A DNA stretch of 64,000 bases from Bdellovibrionales bacterium (GTDB lineage: Bacteria; Myxococcota; XYA12-FULL-58-9; SYDY01), in NCBI GenBank assembly GCA_005801425.1, contig SYDY01000098.1, positions 20,058 to 84,057 on the forward strand, given 5' to 3'. Numbering within the stretch: position 1 is the first letter of the stretch; the number at the start of each line of letters is the position of its first letter. Positions 17,247 through 24,628 of the stretch are shown piece after piece. The notes beneath the pieces were generated by a model, which worked only from the letters and a program-made list of their open reading frames with translations, was not told where the DNA came from and made no database searches. The position numbers and the translations under genes are program-made.

Positions 17247-17741
17247 CTAACGGTCGTCGCGGGGTGGGCAACAGAGGATGCTCCCCAAGCCCACCGCCAA
17301 CCACGTGACGCCAGCAGCTGCGGTGTAGAATCCCAGACCCACAGTTCCTCCTAACGCGCCTTTGGCCCATCCCAGCGTGTTGTTGCCCAAAATGCTTGCA
17401 CCCAGTGGATTGGAAGTGACGGTGGACCAGACTGTGCTTAAAAGTCCCACGACCGTTGGTGGACCCATACTCACGTCGTGGCGACTCGATGTATTGTACA
17501 AACAGCGCGTTCCAAAGGTGAAAGCGCCGGTGAGAGCAGCATTCACGACTGTGCCAACGGCGGTGCTTTGCATGTAGTTGGCGTTAACGTCAAACCCGTC
17601 ATGGTTGGCACTGAGAGCGGCAGTGCCCGCTGGACCAAAGGCCATACCACCTATCACAGAAGTCGTTATGGCTATGCCAACTTCGAGATAAGCAAATGGA
17701 AGGGAGCGTGGCCCTGAGGTTTCTGGGAAGAATGTACTCAT
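17247..17741 (-). CDS. Small membrane protein, function unknown
   Basis: The protein has 164 residues with three or four hydrophobic, Gly/Ala-rich stretches (FAYLEVGIAITTSVIGGMAF, VGTVVNAALTGAFTFG, WAKGALGGTVGLGFYTAAAG, VTWLAVGLGSILCC) and ends with two cysteines near the C-terminus. I do not recognise a family. ATG 17741 is preferred over the upstream GTG/ATG frame (to 17885) because AAAGGA lies about 10 bases before it and it precedes the first membrane segment. It is transcribed against the flanking amine-catabolism genes and so is probably unrelated to them. An opposite-strand frame here has no support. Confidence 0.6.
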   Translation of the reverse strand: MSTFFPETSGPRSLPFAYLEVGIAITTSVIGGMAFGPAGTAALSANHDGFDVNANYMQSTAVGTVVNAALTGAFTFGTRCLYNTSSRHDVSMGPPTVVGLLSTVWSTVTSNPLGASILGNNTLGWAKGALGGTVGLGFYTAAAGVTWLAVGLGSILCCPPRDDR

Positions 17742-18038
17742 ATGTTGGGATTCCTTTGTGCGGCGGTTCGGCGAGATTTGACGGGGATTATTTAATGCAG
17801 TCATAAATAACAAGCACAATATACCGGGCACTGTGCGGGGTGCCTTGATTCTTGGAATCCATTTCTCGGATTTGTCATCGTTCATGTTGTCCCAGTGTCG
17901 TCATCATGTAGGAGGATGTGCAAAACTGCACTTTGCAATACCCGGCATGATTCGCGTGATTCGCGCTTTCGCAATTGTTAAAAGTATTGTTAAGACTGGG
18001 TGGTTCGCGAACCGCCCCTACGTATGCGAGTATAAACA
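17742..18038. other. Divergent intergenic region with one palindromic repeat
   Basis: These 297 bases separate the membrane protein (minus) from the alcohol dehydrogenase (plus). They contain a palindrome at 17998-18017 (GGGTGGTT, CGCG, AACCGCCC, one G-T pair) followed by CCTAC, matching the GTAGGGGCGGTTCGCG repeat family at 48273 and 56959. No convincing gene or promoter pair was found; small open frames pass through the repeat and are not supported. Confidence 0.6.
17998..18017. repeat. GGTTCGCGAACC-type palindromic repeat
   Basis: A 20-base near-perfect palindrome with core GGTTCGCGAACC lies 21 bases before the alcohol dehydrogenase start. The same core is found at 48281-48292 and 56961-56974. 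Confidence 0.75.
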
Positions 18039-19214
18039 ATGTCAGATTTACTTACGGTCCACTCATTTTCTTTCCCAACGGCAATCCGTTTGGGTGCAGG
18101 CGTGCGTCACAGTGCCCACGGGGCATTGCATGCACGTGGCTGCAAACGTCCGTTGATTGTGACCGACCGCGGAATGAAAGATCTGCCGTTTATTGCGGAG
18201 ATGAAAAATCATCTTTCGGCTGGCAACGCTTCTGTAGATCTTTTTGCGGGTATTTATGGCAATCCCGTGGCATCGCAATTGGATGCGGGTGTTGCTGCCT
18301 ACAAAGCCCATGATGCCGATGCCATTGTGGCCATCGGGGGTGGTGCTACGCTGGATGTTGCAAAACTTATCGCATTGATGGCCCATCATCCGGGATCTGT
18401 TTTTGATTATGAAGACGGCAAGCCCGATGGGCGTCCTGTGGATCGTGAGATCCCCTTTATCATCGCCATTCCAACCACCGCAGGGACGGGAAGCGAAGTG
18501 GGGCGCAGTGCGGTGATTTCCGATGACATCACCCATGCGAAGAAAATTATATTCTCACCGCGTTTGTTGCCTGCGTTGGTTTTGGCGGACCCCGAATTGC
18601 TTCTCGGTCTTCCTGCGATCATGACCGCAGCCACGGGCATGGATGCCGTGACCCATTTGATTGAGGCCTATCTTGCCAAGGGTTTTCACCCGATGTGTGA
18701 TGGGATTGCGCTTGAAGGGCTCAAATTGATGTCGCGTTCTTTGGGTGTTGCAACCGAGTGTGCACAGAACAAAGAAGGCGCAACGGTAGCGCATCTTACA
18801 GCGCGCACCGAAACCTTGATGGGCTCCTTGATGGGGGCGGTTGCGTTTCAAAAAGGGCTCGGTGTGATCCATTCGTGTGCCCATGCCATGTCCACGGTGG
18901 CCGATATCCATCATGGTACGGCCAACGCGGTGATGCTGCCTGCAGGTCTTGCGTTCAATCTTCCGGTTGTGGGCGATCGCATGGCGGATCTTGCCCGTTC
19001 GGTGGGTGCGCACTCTGCGTCAGGACTTATTGATTGGGTACGTGAGACGCGCCATGATTTAGGACTGCCAGGATCGCTTCCGGATGTTGGGATAGGGGAA
19101 GATCGCTTGCCTGCCCTTGTGGCGGTAGCCATGAACGACGGATGTCATCCGTGTAACGTGCGTCCTGTGAGCGCCGACGATTTTTATCACATCTTTAAGG
19201 CGAGCTGCGCGTGA
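18039..19214 (+). CDS. Iron-containing alcohol dehydrogenase
   Basis: This is a type III (Fe-ADH) NAD(P)-dependent dehydrogenase that interconverts an alcohol and aldehyde. Visible features: dinucleotide-binding VAIGGGATLDVAK, phosphate/nicotinamide loop IPTTAGTGSEVGRSAVI, metal-ligand segment TGMDAVTHLIEAYLA (Asp and His), then GVIHSCAHAMS and DIHHGTANAVMLP, which give the remaining histidine ligands. Length 391 is typical. Its stop codon overlaps the GTG start of the amidotransferase-type hydrolase (GTGA), so the two are co-translated; with the upstream glutamine-synthetase-family gene it suggests oxidation or reduction of a gamma-glutamylated amino-alcohol or aldehyde. 4-hydroxybutyrate dehydrogenase is another possibility. 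Confidence 0.92.
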   Translation: MSDLLTVHSFSFPTAIRLGAGVRHSAHGALHARGCKRPLIVTDRGMKDLPFIAEMKNHLSAGNASVDLFAGIYGNPVASQLDAGVAAYKAHDADAIVAIGGGATLDVAKLIALMAHHPGSVFDYEDGKPDGRPVDREIPFIIAIPTTAGTGSEVGRSAVISDDITHAKKIIFSPRLLPALVLADPELLLGLPAIMTAATGMDAVTHLIEAYLAKGFHPMCDGIALEGLKLMSRSLGVATECAQNKEGATVAHLTARTETLMGSLMGAVAFQKGLGVIHSCAHAMSTVADIHHGTANAVMLPAGLAFNLPVVGDRMADLARSVGAHSASGLIDWVRETRHDLGLPGSLPDVGIGEDRLPALVAVAMNDGCHPCNVRPVSADDFYHIFKASCA

Positions 19215-19969
19215 GAGAACCGTTGCATATAGGTATTTCTGCATGCTTTTTTCATGCTGATCCGTCCCGTGCGATCTTCAAAGGCAAAACACTGCTTTAC
19301 ATGGAAGAGAGCATGGCGCGGTGGTTGATGGCAGCGGGTGCTATTCCTTGGATGTTGCCGCGATCTGACGCACATATTGCGGTAGGCGATTTATTGGATC
19401 ATATCGACGGACTTCTTTTGCAAGGCGGAAGTGATGTTTCGCCTGCAACCTACGGTGAAGTGGCACGAAAACCCGAATGGCGAGGCGATGCCCAGCGCGA
19501 TGCCTACGAAATCGCGTTGGTCAAAGGGGCCATGGCCCGGGATATTCCGGTGTTTGGAATATGTCGCGGTCAGCAATTGTTGAATGTGGCCTTGGGTGGC
19601 ACCCTGGTGCAAGATATTGCTGAAGACATTGCGGGAAGCGGTCAGCATCGCCATTGGGACTCCTACGAAGACAATGCCCATGGGGTGAAGATTGCTGAGG
19701 GTTCGGTGTTACAGCAAATATTTTCCGGCGCTTCCGAAGGGCATATCAACAGCATTCATCATCAATGTGTGAAACGTCTTGGGGAGGGTTTGGTGGCAGA
19801 GGCGATCAGCCCGATCGATAACATCATCGAAGCGATTCGTTTTACTGGTGAAGCCTATGCGGCTGCGGTGCAATGGCATCCCGAATTTCAAGCCGATCGC
19901 CATGGCCATCTCTTGCCTGCCGATCCTTTGCGGGATCATTTTCTCGCGGCTTGTGCAATGCGCCGGTAG
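19211..19969 (+). CDS. Gamma-glutamyl-gamma-aminobutyrate hydrolase-like protein (peptidase C26)
   Basis: The 252-residue protein is a class I glutamine amidotransferase-fold hydrolase of the PuuD/C26 type, which splits gamma-glutamyl amides to release glutamate. The nucleophile elbow is in VFGICRGQQLLNVALGGTL (Cys), and the partner His/Glu are in AVQWHPEFQ. LLLQGGSDVSPATY is the oxyanion/substrate strand typical of the PuuD group. The GTG start overlaps the dehydrogenase stop by 4 bases. In the puu route this enzyme removes the glutamyl group that the ligase added, so with the neighbours it closes a gamma-glutamylation cycle; exact substrate unknown. Confidence 0.9.
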   Translation: MREPLHIGISACFFHADPSRAIFKGKTLLYMEESMARWLMAAGAIPWMLPRSDAHIAVGDLLDHIDGLLLQGGSDVSPATYGEVARKPEWRGDAQRDAYEIALVKGAMARDIPVFGICRGQQLLNVALGGTLVQDIAEDIAGSGQHRHWDSYEDNAHGVKIAEGSVLQQIFSGASEGHINSIHHQCVKRLGEGLVAEAISPIDNIIEAIRFTGEAYAAAVQWHPEFQADRHGHLLPADPLRDHFLAACAMRR

Positions 19970-20007
19970 CTTGCATTGTTATGCGGTTCTTACGATGATC
20001 AACACCG

Positions 20008-21531
20008 ATGCGTCGCGTTTTTTGCTCTATCATTGTTGTGATTCTGGGATCGGCTTGTGTAGAGCCGAAATTTACGCCTGTGACATTGCCGGAGTGCGAT
20101 ATCACGTGGCAGCCTCTCGTGGTCGGAAAATCGTTTAAAGAAGCGTTTTATGATCCGACTGTGTCAAGCCGCCACGAATTTCGTGCGGGTGGGATCGCAA
20201 GCGATGGGATTTATCGAGAATTGGTGGTGATCAATAACGGGGATGTGCCTGCTGGTGTTGAGAGCCAAAGGACCCTGAATAGTGCATTAACCCCTGGGGA
20301 GGGAGTCGCCCTCCAGGTGCATGTTGTTACGACAGAGAAAAGTACCTCCGATCTCGATGATCCCGATACATTGCTACACGAGGGAGGGATTGGTCACGTG
20401 TTTTATCCGGTTAGTGGGAACTTGGGCATTACGGTGCCAGTAGCAAACAAAGGTAAGTTTGAGCTCAGTATAACCGACGGCATATTTCAAGAAGTGGGTA
20501 TGCAAGGAAGCCCGATTGAACGTGGTTTGAGGTTGTGCATACCAAGTTCGGGTCGCATGGCTGTTGAAGAAACAGCCAAATGGCCTTGCACACGCAAGGT
20601 TTTGTTGGATGCTGCTTGGCCGCTTCGCTTGATCGAAGAAGCGTATACGAGCGTCAATAAGGCGACCGCCTGCAAATGCACAGGCGCAGGTATCAGCACC
20701 ATATGCCGTACGGCCGAATGCAAGGATGCAACGTTAACGGTCACCACGTGCGCAGAGAGTGCCTTGTGCCATCCAGCCGACAATACCCAAGCACCCGAAG
20801 GCACCGAGCCTGCGTGCGTTGGAACAACCAAAACACTCGTCAATGCTCCGATTACGACAAACCCCTTGGCTTTCTACGATACAGGCGTTCTCAATGCACA
20901 CTATGGAGAAGTGAGCGATGCAACACAGCGTATTGCGGTGATTAGGAAAGGTGATGCACCTGCACTTGCACTTAACACGACATTAGGGTTGAGCGGGGAC
21001 AATATATTGCCGGACAAATGCAAGTGGTGCGTTGTGGGCACGCGTACGGTTTCTGGTGTGACCACTACGTACTTTGCCCGTTCGGGATCGGTCACACTCA
21101 AAACGGCACTGCCAACCCCAACCCCTATTTCGGGAACGTTCAACGTCTTTTTGCAAAATTTAGTGCTTCAAGAGGTCGACAGCCAGTTTAATCTCAAGCC
21201 TGGCGGTAAGGCATGGATTGTGGGTTCGGCCACTATCAACACGGCTGTGCGCACCGCAGGGTGGCCTTGTGATAACCTGAGTGCGGTCGAATGGGCTTCT
21301 GGACCCCAAAATGGATGGATCACCCAAGCAGGCTTGGACCCACGGACGGCCAGTTTGCGACTTCCGTCCAATCTTTTTGGTTCAGTGTGTGTGCCGTTGA
21401 GTTCACCTATTATTTTAGGATGTACGTCTCAAAATCTAACAAACACGCCGTGTACAACCTCTCCAAACACAACATGCAGCCCAGCAACCAACCGCATATT
21501 GGCGGCCTCATGTGTGGCTCCACCGCAATGA
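20008..21531 (+). CDS. Lipoprotein with an internal duplication, function unknown
   Basis: The N-terminus MRRVFCSIIVVILGSAC looks like a lipoprotein signal, although Gly at -3 of the Cys is atypical. The 507 residues seem to hold two similar halves: FYDPTVSSRHEFRAGG...RELVVINNGDVPAGV is echoed by FYDTGVLNAHYGE...RIAVIRKGDAPALAL, and a later Trp-Pro-Cys segment (AKWPCTRKV) by AGWPCDNLSAVEW. Between them lies a cysteine-rich stretch (CKCTGAGISTICRTAECKD). The C-terminus is Thr/Asn/Cys-rich without a membrane anchor. No family is recognised. It stands alone, 38 bases after the hydrolase gene and 41 before hemH. Confidence 0.75.
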   Translation: MRRVFCSIIVVILGSACVEPKFTPVTLPECDITWQPLVVGKSFKEAFYDPTVSSRHEFRAGGIASDGIYRELVVINNGDVPAGVESQRTLNSALTPGEGVALQVHVVTTEKSTSDLDDPDTLLHEGGIGHVFYPVSGNLGITVPVANKGKFELSITDGIFQEVGMQGSPIERGLRLCIPSSGRMAVEETAKWPCTRKVLLDAAWPLRLIEEAYTSVNKATACKCTGAGISTICRTAECKDATLTVTTCAESALCHPADNTQAPEGTEPACVGTTKTLVNAPITTNPLAFYDTGVLNAHYGEVSDATQRIAVIRKGDAPALALNTTLGLSGDNILPDKCKWCVVGTRTVSGVTTTYFARSGSVTLKTALPTPTPISGTFNVFLQNLVLQEVDSQFNLKPGGKAWIVGSATINTAVRTAGWPCDNLSAVEWASGPQNGWITQAGLDPRTASLRLPSNLFGSVCVPLSSPIILGCTSQNLTNTPCTTSPNTTCSPATNRILAASCVAPPQ

Positions 21532-21572
21532 TCACTGGACGATAACCCATTCGCCTTCTAATATGGCCGCGC

Positions 21573-22580
21573 ATGCTTCCCACCCACATTATTCTTGTGA
21601 ATATAGGTTCGCCAGACGCGCCGGATCCCCAATCCGTGGCCCGTTATTTGCGCCATTTTTTGGGTGATCCACGGGTGATCGATATTCATCCATGGTTGCG
21701 TTGGTTGTTGGTTAATCTTTTGGTTGTTCCCCGTCGTGCGGCGTTGTCTGCCCATGCCTATCAACAGATCTGGACGAAAGACGGCTCGCCGCTTGTGGTG
21801 CACAGCAAAAATTTTGCGACAAAATTGCAAGCGTATTGGGGCGAAGATGTGAGGGTCTATCCTGCGATGTTGAATGGACATCCCAGTGTACACGATGTGA
21901 TTAATTCTTGCATTGACGAAGGCGCGCAGCGTCTTGTGATCGTTCCCATGTTTCCCCAAAGTGCATCGGCAACCACGGGCGCGGCATGGGACGCGGCGAC
22001 GTCTGTGCTTCGTACACGGGCAGAAGCCCTGTCTGATGTGCATTTCGTTGGGCCATTTTCAGATCATCCGGGATTTATCGAACCGTTTGCTACATCGATA
22101 CGCGAGACGATGGTGCAAAGTGGTGCCGAGCATTTGCTGATGAGTTATCACGGTTTGCCCATGCGGCAGTTGAAGTGTGCGTGTTCTGATGTGCGGGCAG
22201 GATGCCCGCGTTCCCAGGATAATACATGCTACCGTTCGCAATGCTACGGCACATCGCGTGCCTTGATGTCAGCGTTGTCGCTTGATGACACACAGATCAC
22301 AATTGCATTTCAGTCGCGTCTTGGTCGTGCGGCTTGGATTGAACCCTATACAGAGGCATCGCTTGCACCGCTGCGTGCGCGCGGCATTAAAAGTCTTGCG
22401 GTGGTGTGTCCATCATTTGTGGCCGATTGCCTTGAAACGTTGGAAGAAGTCGGCATGCGTTTGCGCGCGTCTTGGCTTGGTCTAGGTGGCGAACATTTAC
22501 ATCTTGTCCCATGTCCCAATGCCAACGGTGCGTGGGTACAAGGCTTTGCTACTATCATTGAAAAACGAGGTCTGCGTTGA
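21573..22580 (+). CDS. hemH: Ferrochelatase with an internal cysteine loop (putative [2Fe-2S])
   Basis: HemH inserts Fe2+ into protoporphyrin IX in the last step of heme synthesis. Family features: ILVNIGSPDAPDPQSVARYL, YPAMLNGHPSVHDVI, PMFPQSASATTGAAWD, the catalytic His in LLMSYHGLPMRQL, FQSRLGRAAWIEPYT, and the late VVCPSFVADCLETLEEVG with the conserved Glu. Right after the His motif, a segment with five cysteines (202, 204, 211, 219, 224) replaces the short loop of E. coli HemH. M. xanthus-type ferrochelatases are known to bind a [2Fe-2S] cluster through four cysteines in an internal segment of about 20 residues, so a cluster is expected here. The gene for a rhomboid-like protein overlaps its stop codon by 4 bases. 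Confidence 0.95.
   Translation: MLPTHIILVNIGSPDAPDPQSVARYLRHFLGDPRVIDIHPWLRWLLVNLLVVPRRAALSAHAYQQIWTKDGSPLVVHSKNFATKLQAYWGEDVRVYPAMLNGHPSVHDVINSCIDEGAQRLVIVPMFPQSASATTGAAWDAATSVLRTRAEALSDVHFVGPFSDHPGFIEPFATSIRETMVQSGAEHLLMSYHGLPMRQLKCACSDVRAGCPRSQDNTCYRSQCYGTSRALMSALSLDDTQITIAFQSRLGRAAWIEPYTEASLAPLRARGIKSLAVVCPSFVADCLETLEEVGMRLRASWLGLGGEHLHLVPCPNANGAWVQGFATIIEKRGLR
22193..22214. repeat. Palindromic repeat unit inside hemH
   Basis: The 17-base palindrome GCGGGCAGGATGCCCGC (22193-22209, stem GCGGGCA/TGCCCGC) plus the following GTTCC is identical over 22 bases to the reverse complement of the intergenic repeat at 43521-43542. Here it is in frame within the cysteine loop of ferrochelatase and encodes part of VRAGCPRS, including Cys211. 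Confidence 0.8.
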
Positions 22581-24502
22581 ACGAGCCATCAGAAAAATCC
22601 GAGAATGCAAATGCACCCACGGTGATCCATTTGCAGCGGCCTGCCTTGTGGAGTGCTGGGCTCATTTTTGCGTCGGTGATCGCAGTTCTTTATGGCATTG
22701 ATTTGGTGCAAGAAATTAAACCACGTCTTTCGGAAGAAACTTTGTTCGATGATCTCAAAGTCGCGTTGACTGTTTTTTCTTGTTACGTGCTGGGGCTGAT
22801 CGCCATTTTGTTGCGGCGTGCCTGGATCCGTAAAAAACCGCTCCCCCCATTTATTGTGGCCGATCAGTATATCGCGTTCCCAAGGCACCTCGAAAGCAAC
22901 GAAGTAGTACAGGTGCCCTATACCGAACTGATGGCGCTGTCTTTGCGCGGCCATCCTAGCGCAGGACGCATTGTGGTTGAAACGGGAGAGAGAAGTTACA
23001 TTTTGGCGCCCGGCGGTCTTGAAAGTGAAAATGAAGCCGAACGGATTGCACTGGGGGTTCGTGAGCGTGTGTTGATGTTGCCAGACGGCAACGCGATCAT
23101 TGAACGCATGCAATCCCAACGCAATGCTGCCATGGTGCTTCTTGAGCGAAAGCCATGGGCAACCCACGGATTGATGGGAATTTGTGGTGTGTTTTTTCTT
23201 AACATGGTGATGTCATCATCCATTGCACCGCCGACACAATTGATCGCATGGGGCGCACTCGTTCCTGCATTGTTAAAAACTCCGCAGGAAATATATCGTA
23301 CCTTATCCCATACCGTGGTGCTTGATGGCCCGCTCGAAGCGTTGATGGCTATGTTGCTTCTGTATCACCTGGGCAGTGCTCTTGAACGTCTCATCGGGAC
23401 TGCACGAACCATTATACTGTATGGGATCTGTCTCATGGCAGGCAGTGCAGGGGTGATGCTGGTGGGAACCCGTGCTATTTACGCAGGACCGTGGGCTTTG
23501 CTTGCGGGCGTTTTGGGCGCGCTGTTTGCAATCCATCGATCGAAGTCGGCATCTCTTCCTCCAGGGTATCGTCAACCAGGCGGCTGGGCTCTGCGTGCGG
23601 TTGTTTTGATGGTTCTTGCGCCCACATTTCTTCCTACGGATCTTGTGCATATCGGTGCGGGATTTATTGTAGGTCTTATTGCGGGCTTTATGATGCCTAT
23701 GGAATTGCCTAAGCCACTCTTGCGCGGCGCGGTAATGCTTCAAAGTACATTTTCGAGGCAAGCGGTTTTGCAACCTGCGTTTATTACAGCCTGCTTGCTG
23801 GTGGGACTTTTCGCATCCGCACTCGGGGCATCGGTTGTTTTTGCATCGCGTTTTGATGGCGAGGCTGCGCGGCAAAGCGCTGCACTTTTGATCGAGGATC
23901 CACGAACGCCGGCCACAGAGCTTAATCGTATGGCATGGCATTGGGCTATTGATCCCAATGCACCCGAGTCTGATGTGCGTGTCGCCGAAAATGCGGCGCG
24001 GGTGGCTGTGATGCGAGAGCCGGGTGAACCCATGTTTTCGGATACCCATGCCTATACATTAAACAGACTGGGATCCCATGAAGAAGCGATTGCGCTACAG
24101 CGCGAGGTTGTTCGCATGCAACCTGCGATGCCAATTTATGCAAGGCATCTGGCTGACTTTTTGATTGCGGATCCCAAACCTCTCGTAGGGGTCGATGGCT
24201 TTTCGGCCTCCGTGCGTGAAGATGCAAGCAATCTGACGTTACCGCCGACACTGACACTAGCAGGGGCGACCGGCGCTGGCCCATTCCCTCAGGAAATTTT
24301 TGCACTTCTCGCCCATGACAAAGAACCCCTTGCCTTGGTGCGCGCTGTGGTTGTTGTAGAGCCAGGCAAGCCTATCGAAAAATCACTTGCTGATTTGCGT
24401 GCCGTGACACCACCGCAGGAAGGTGCTCATTGGCGTGTGGTGTCGGTGCGTCCAGCAGTTTCAGCTGATCCACAACGATGGCTTGTTTGGGTTTTTAAGT
24501 AA
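22577..24502 (+). CDS. Rhomboid-like membrane protein lacking the catalytic residues, with TPR-like C-terminus
   Basis: The 641-residue protein starts with TTG overlapping the hemH stop (TTGA). Two N-terminal helices and a small cytoplasmic domain (about residues 85-180) precede a rhomboid-like six-helix block: LEALMAMLLLYHLGSALERLIG matches the rhomboid L1-TM2 segment, and VHIGAGFIVGLIAGFMMP matches TM6 with its His. The GxSG serine motif is replaced by AGPWALLAGVLGALF, and the TM2 His/Asn are missing, so proteolysis is unlikely; it may be a rhomboid pseudoprotease. The soluble C-terminal part (about 440-560) has TPR-like helices (SDTHAYTLNRLGSHEEAIAL). The overlap with hemH suggests co-expression; function unknown. 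Confidence 0.75.
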   Translation: MNEPSEKSENANAPTVIHLQRPALWSAGLIFASVIAVLYGIDLVQEIKPRLSEETLFDDLKVALTVFSCYVLGLIAILLRRAWIRKKPLPPFIVADQYIAFPRHLESNEVVQVPYTELMALSLRGHPSAGRIVVETGERSYILAPGGLESENEAERIALGVRERVLMLPDGNAIIERMQSQRNAAMVLLERKPWATHGLMGICGVFFLNMVMSSSIAPPTQLIAWGALVPALLKTPQEIYRTLSHTVVLDGPLEALMAMLLLYHLGSALERLIGTARTIILYGICLMAGSAGVMLVGTRAIYAGPWALLAGVLGALFAIHRSKSASLPPGYRQPGGWALRAVVLMVLAPTFLPTDLVHIGAGFIVGLIAGFMMPMELPKPLLRGAVMLQSTFSRQAVLQPAFITACLLVGLFASALGASVVFASRFDGEAARQSAALLIEDPRTPATELNRMAWHWAIDPNAPESDVRVAENAARVAVMREPGEPMFSDTHAYTLNRLGSHEEAIALQREVVRMQPAMPIYARHLADFLIADPKPLVGVDGFSASVREDASNLTLPPTLTLAGATGAGPFPQEIFALLAHDKEPLALVRAVVVVEPGKPIEKSLADLRAVTPPQEGAHWRVVSVRPAVSADPQRWLVWVFK

Positions 24503-24543
24503 CAAGGGACTTGGAAATTACCGATATACCGTTTATTGGCACG

Positions 24544-24611
24544 CTGGATCCCCGCTTTCGCGAGGATGACGATGATAGAAAGATGTCATCTCCGCGAAAG
24601 CGGGGATCCAG
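24544..24611. repeat. Dispersed inverted repeat (GTCATCCCCGCG family) in the tkt leader
   Basis: Arms 24544-24570 (CTGGATCCCCGCTTTCGCG...) and 24585-24611 (...GCGAAAGCGGGGATCCAG) are near-perfect reverse complements around 14 bases, forming a long hairpin 18 bases before the transketolase start. It is the same family as 14831-14922. An open reading frame crosses it and would extend transketolase by 31 residues typical of translated repeat; that extension is rejected. Confidence 0.85.
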
Positions 24612-24628
24612 TTTTAAATGAGGCCCCC

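Noticed and set aside
17833..18156. Small plus-strand frames in the 17.8-18.2 kb intergenic region
   Set aside because: They cross a palindromic repeat and run into the alcohol dehydrogenase gene; no coding signal.
24536..24628. N-terminal extension of transketolase by 31 codons
   Set aside because: The extension is the translation of a dispersed inverted repeat ([18 protein letters not shown]); ATG 24629 has its own Shine-Dalgarno and matches family starts.
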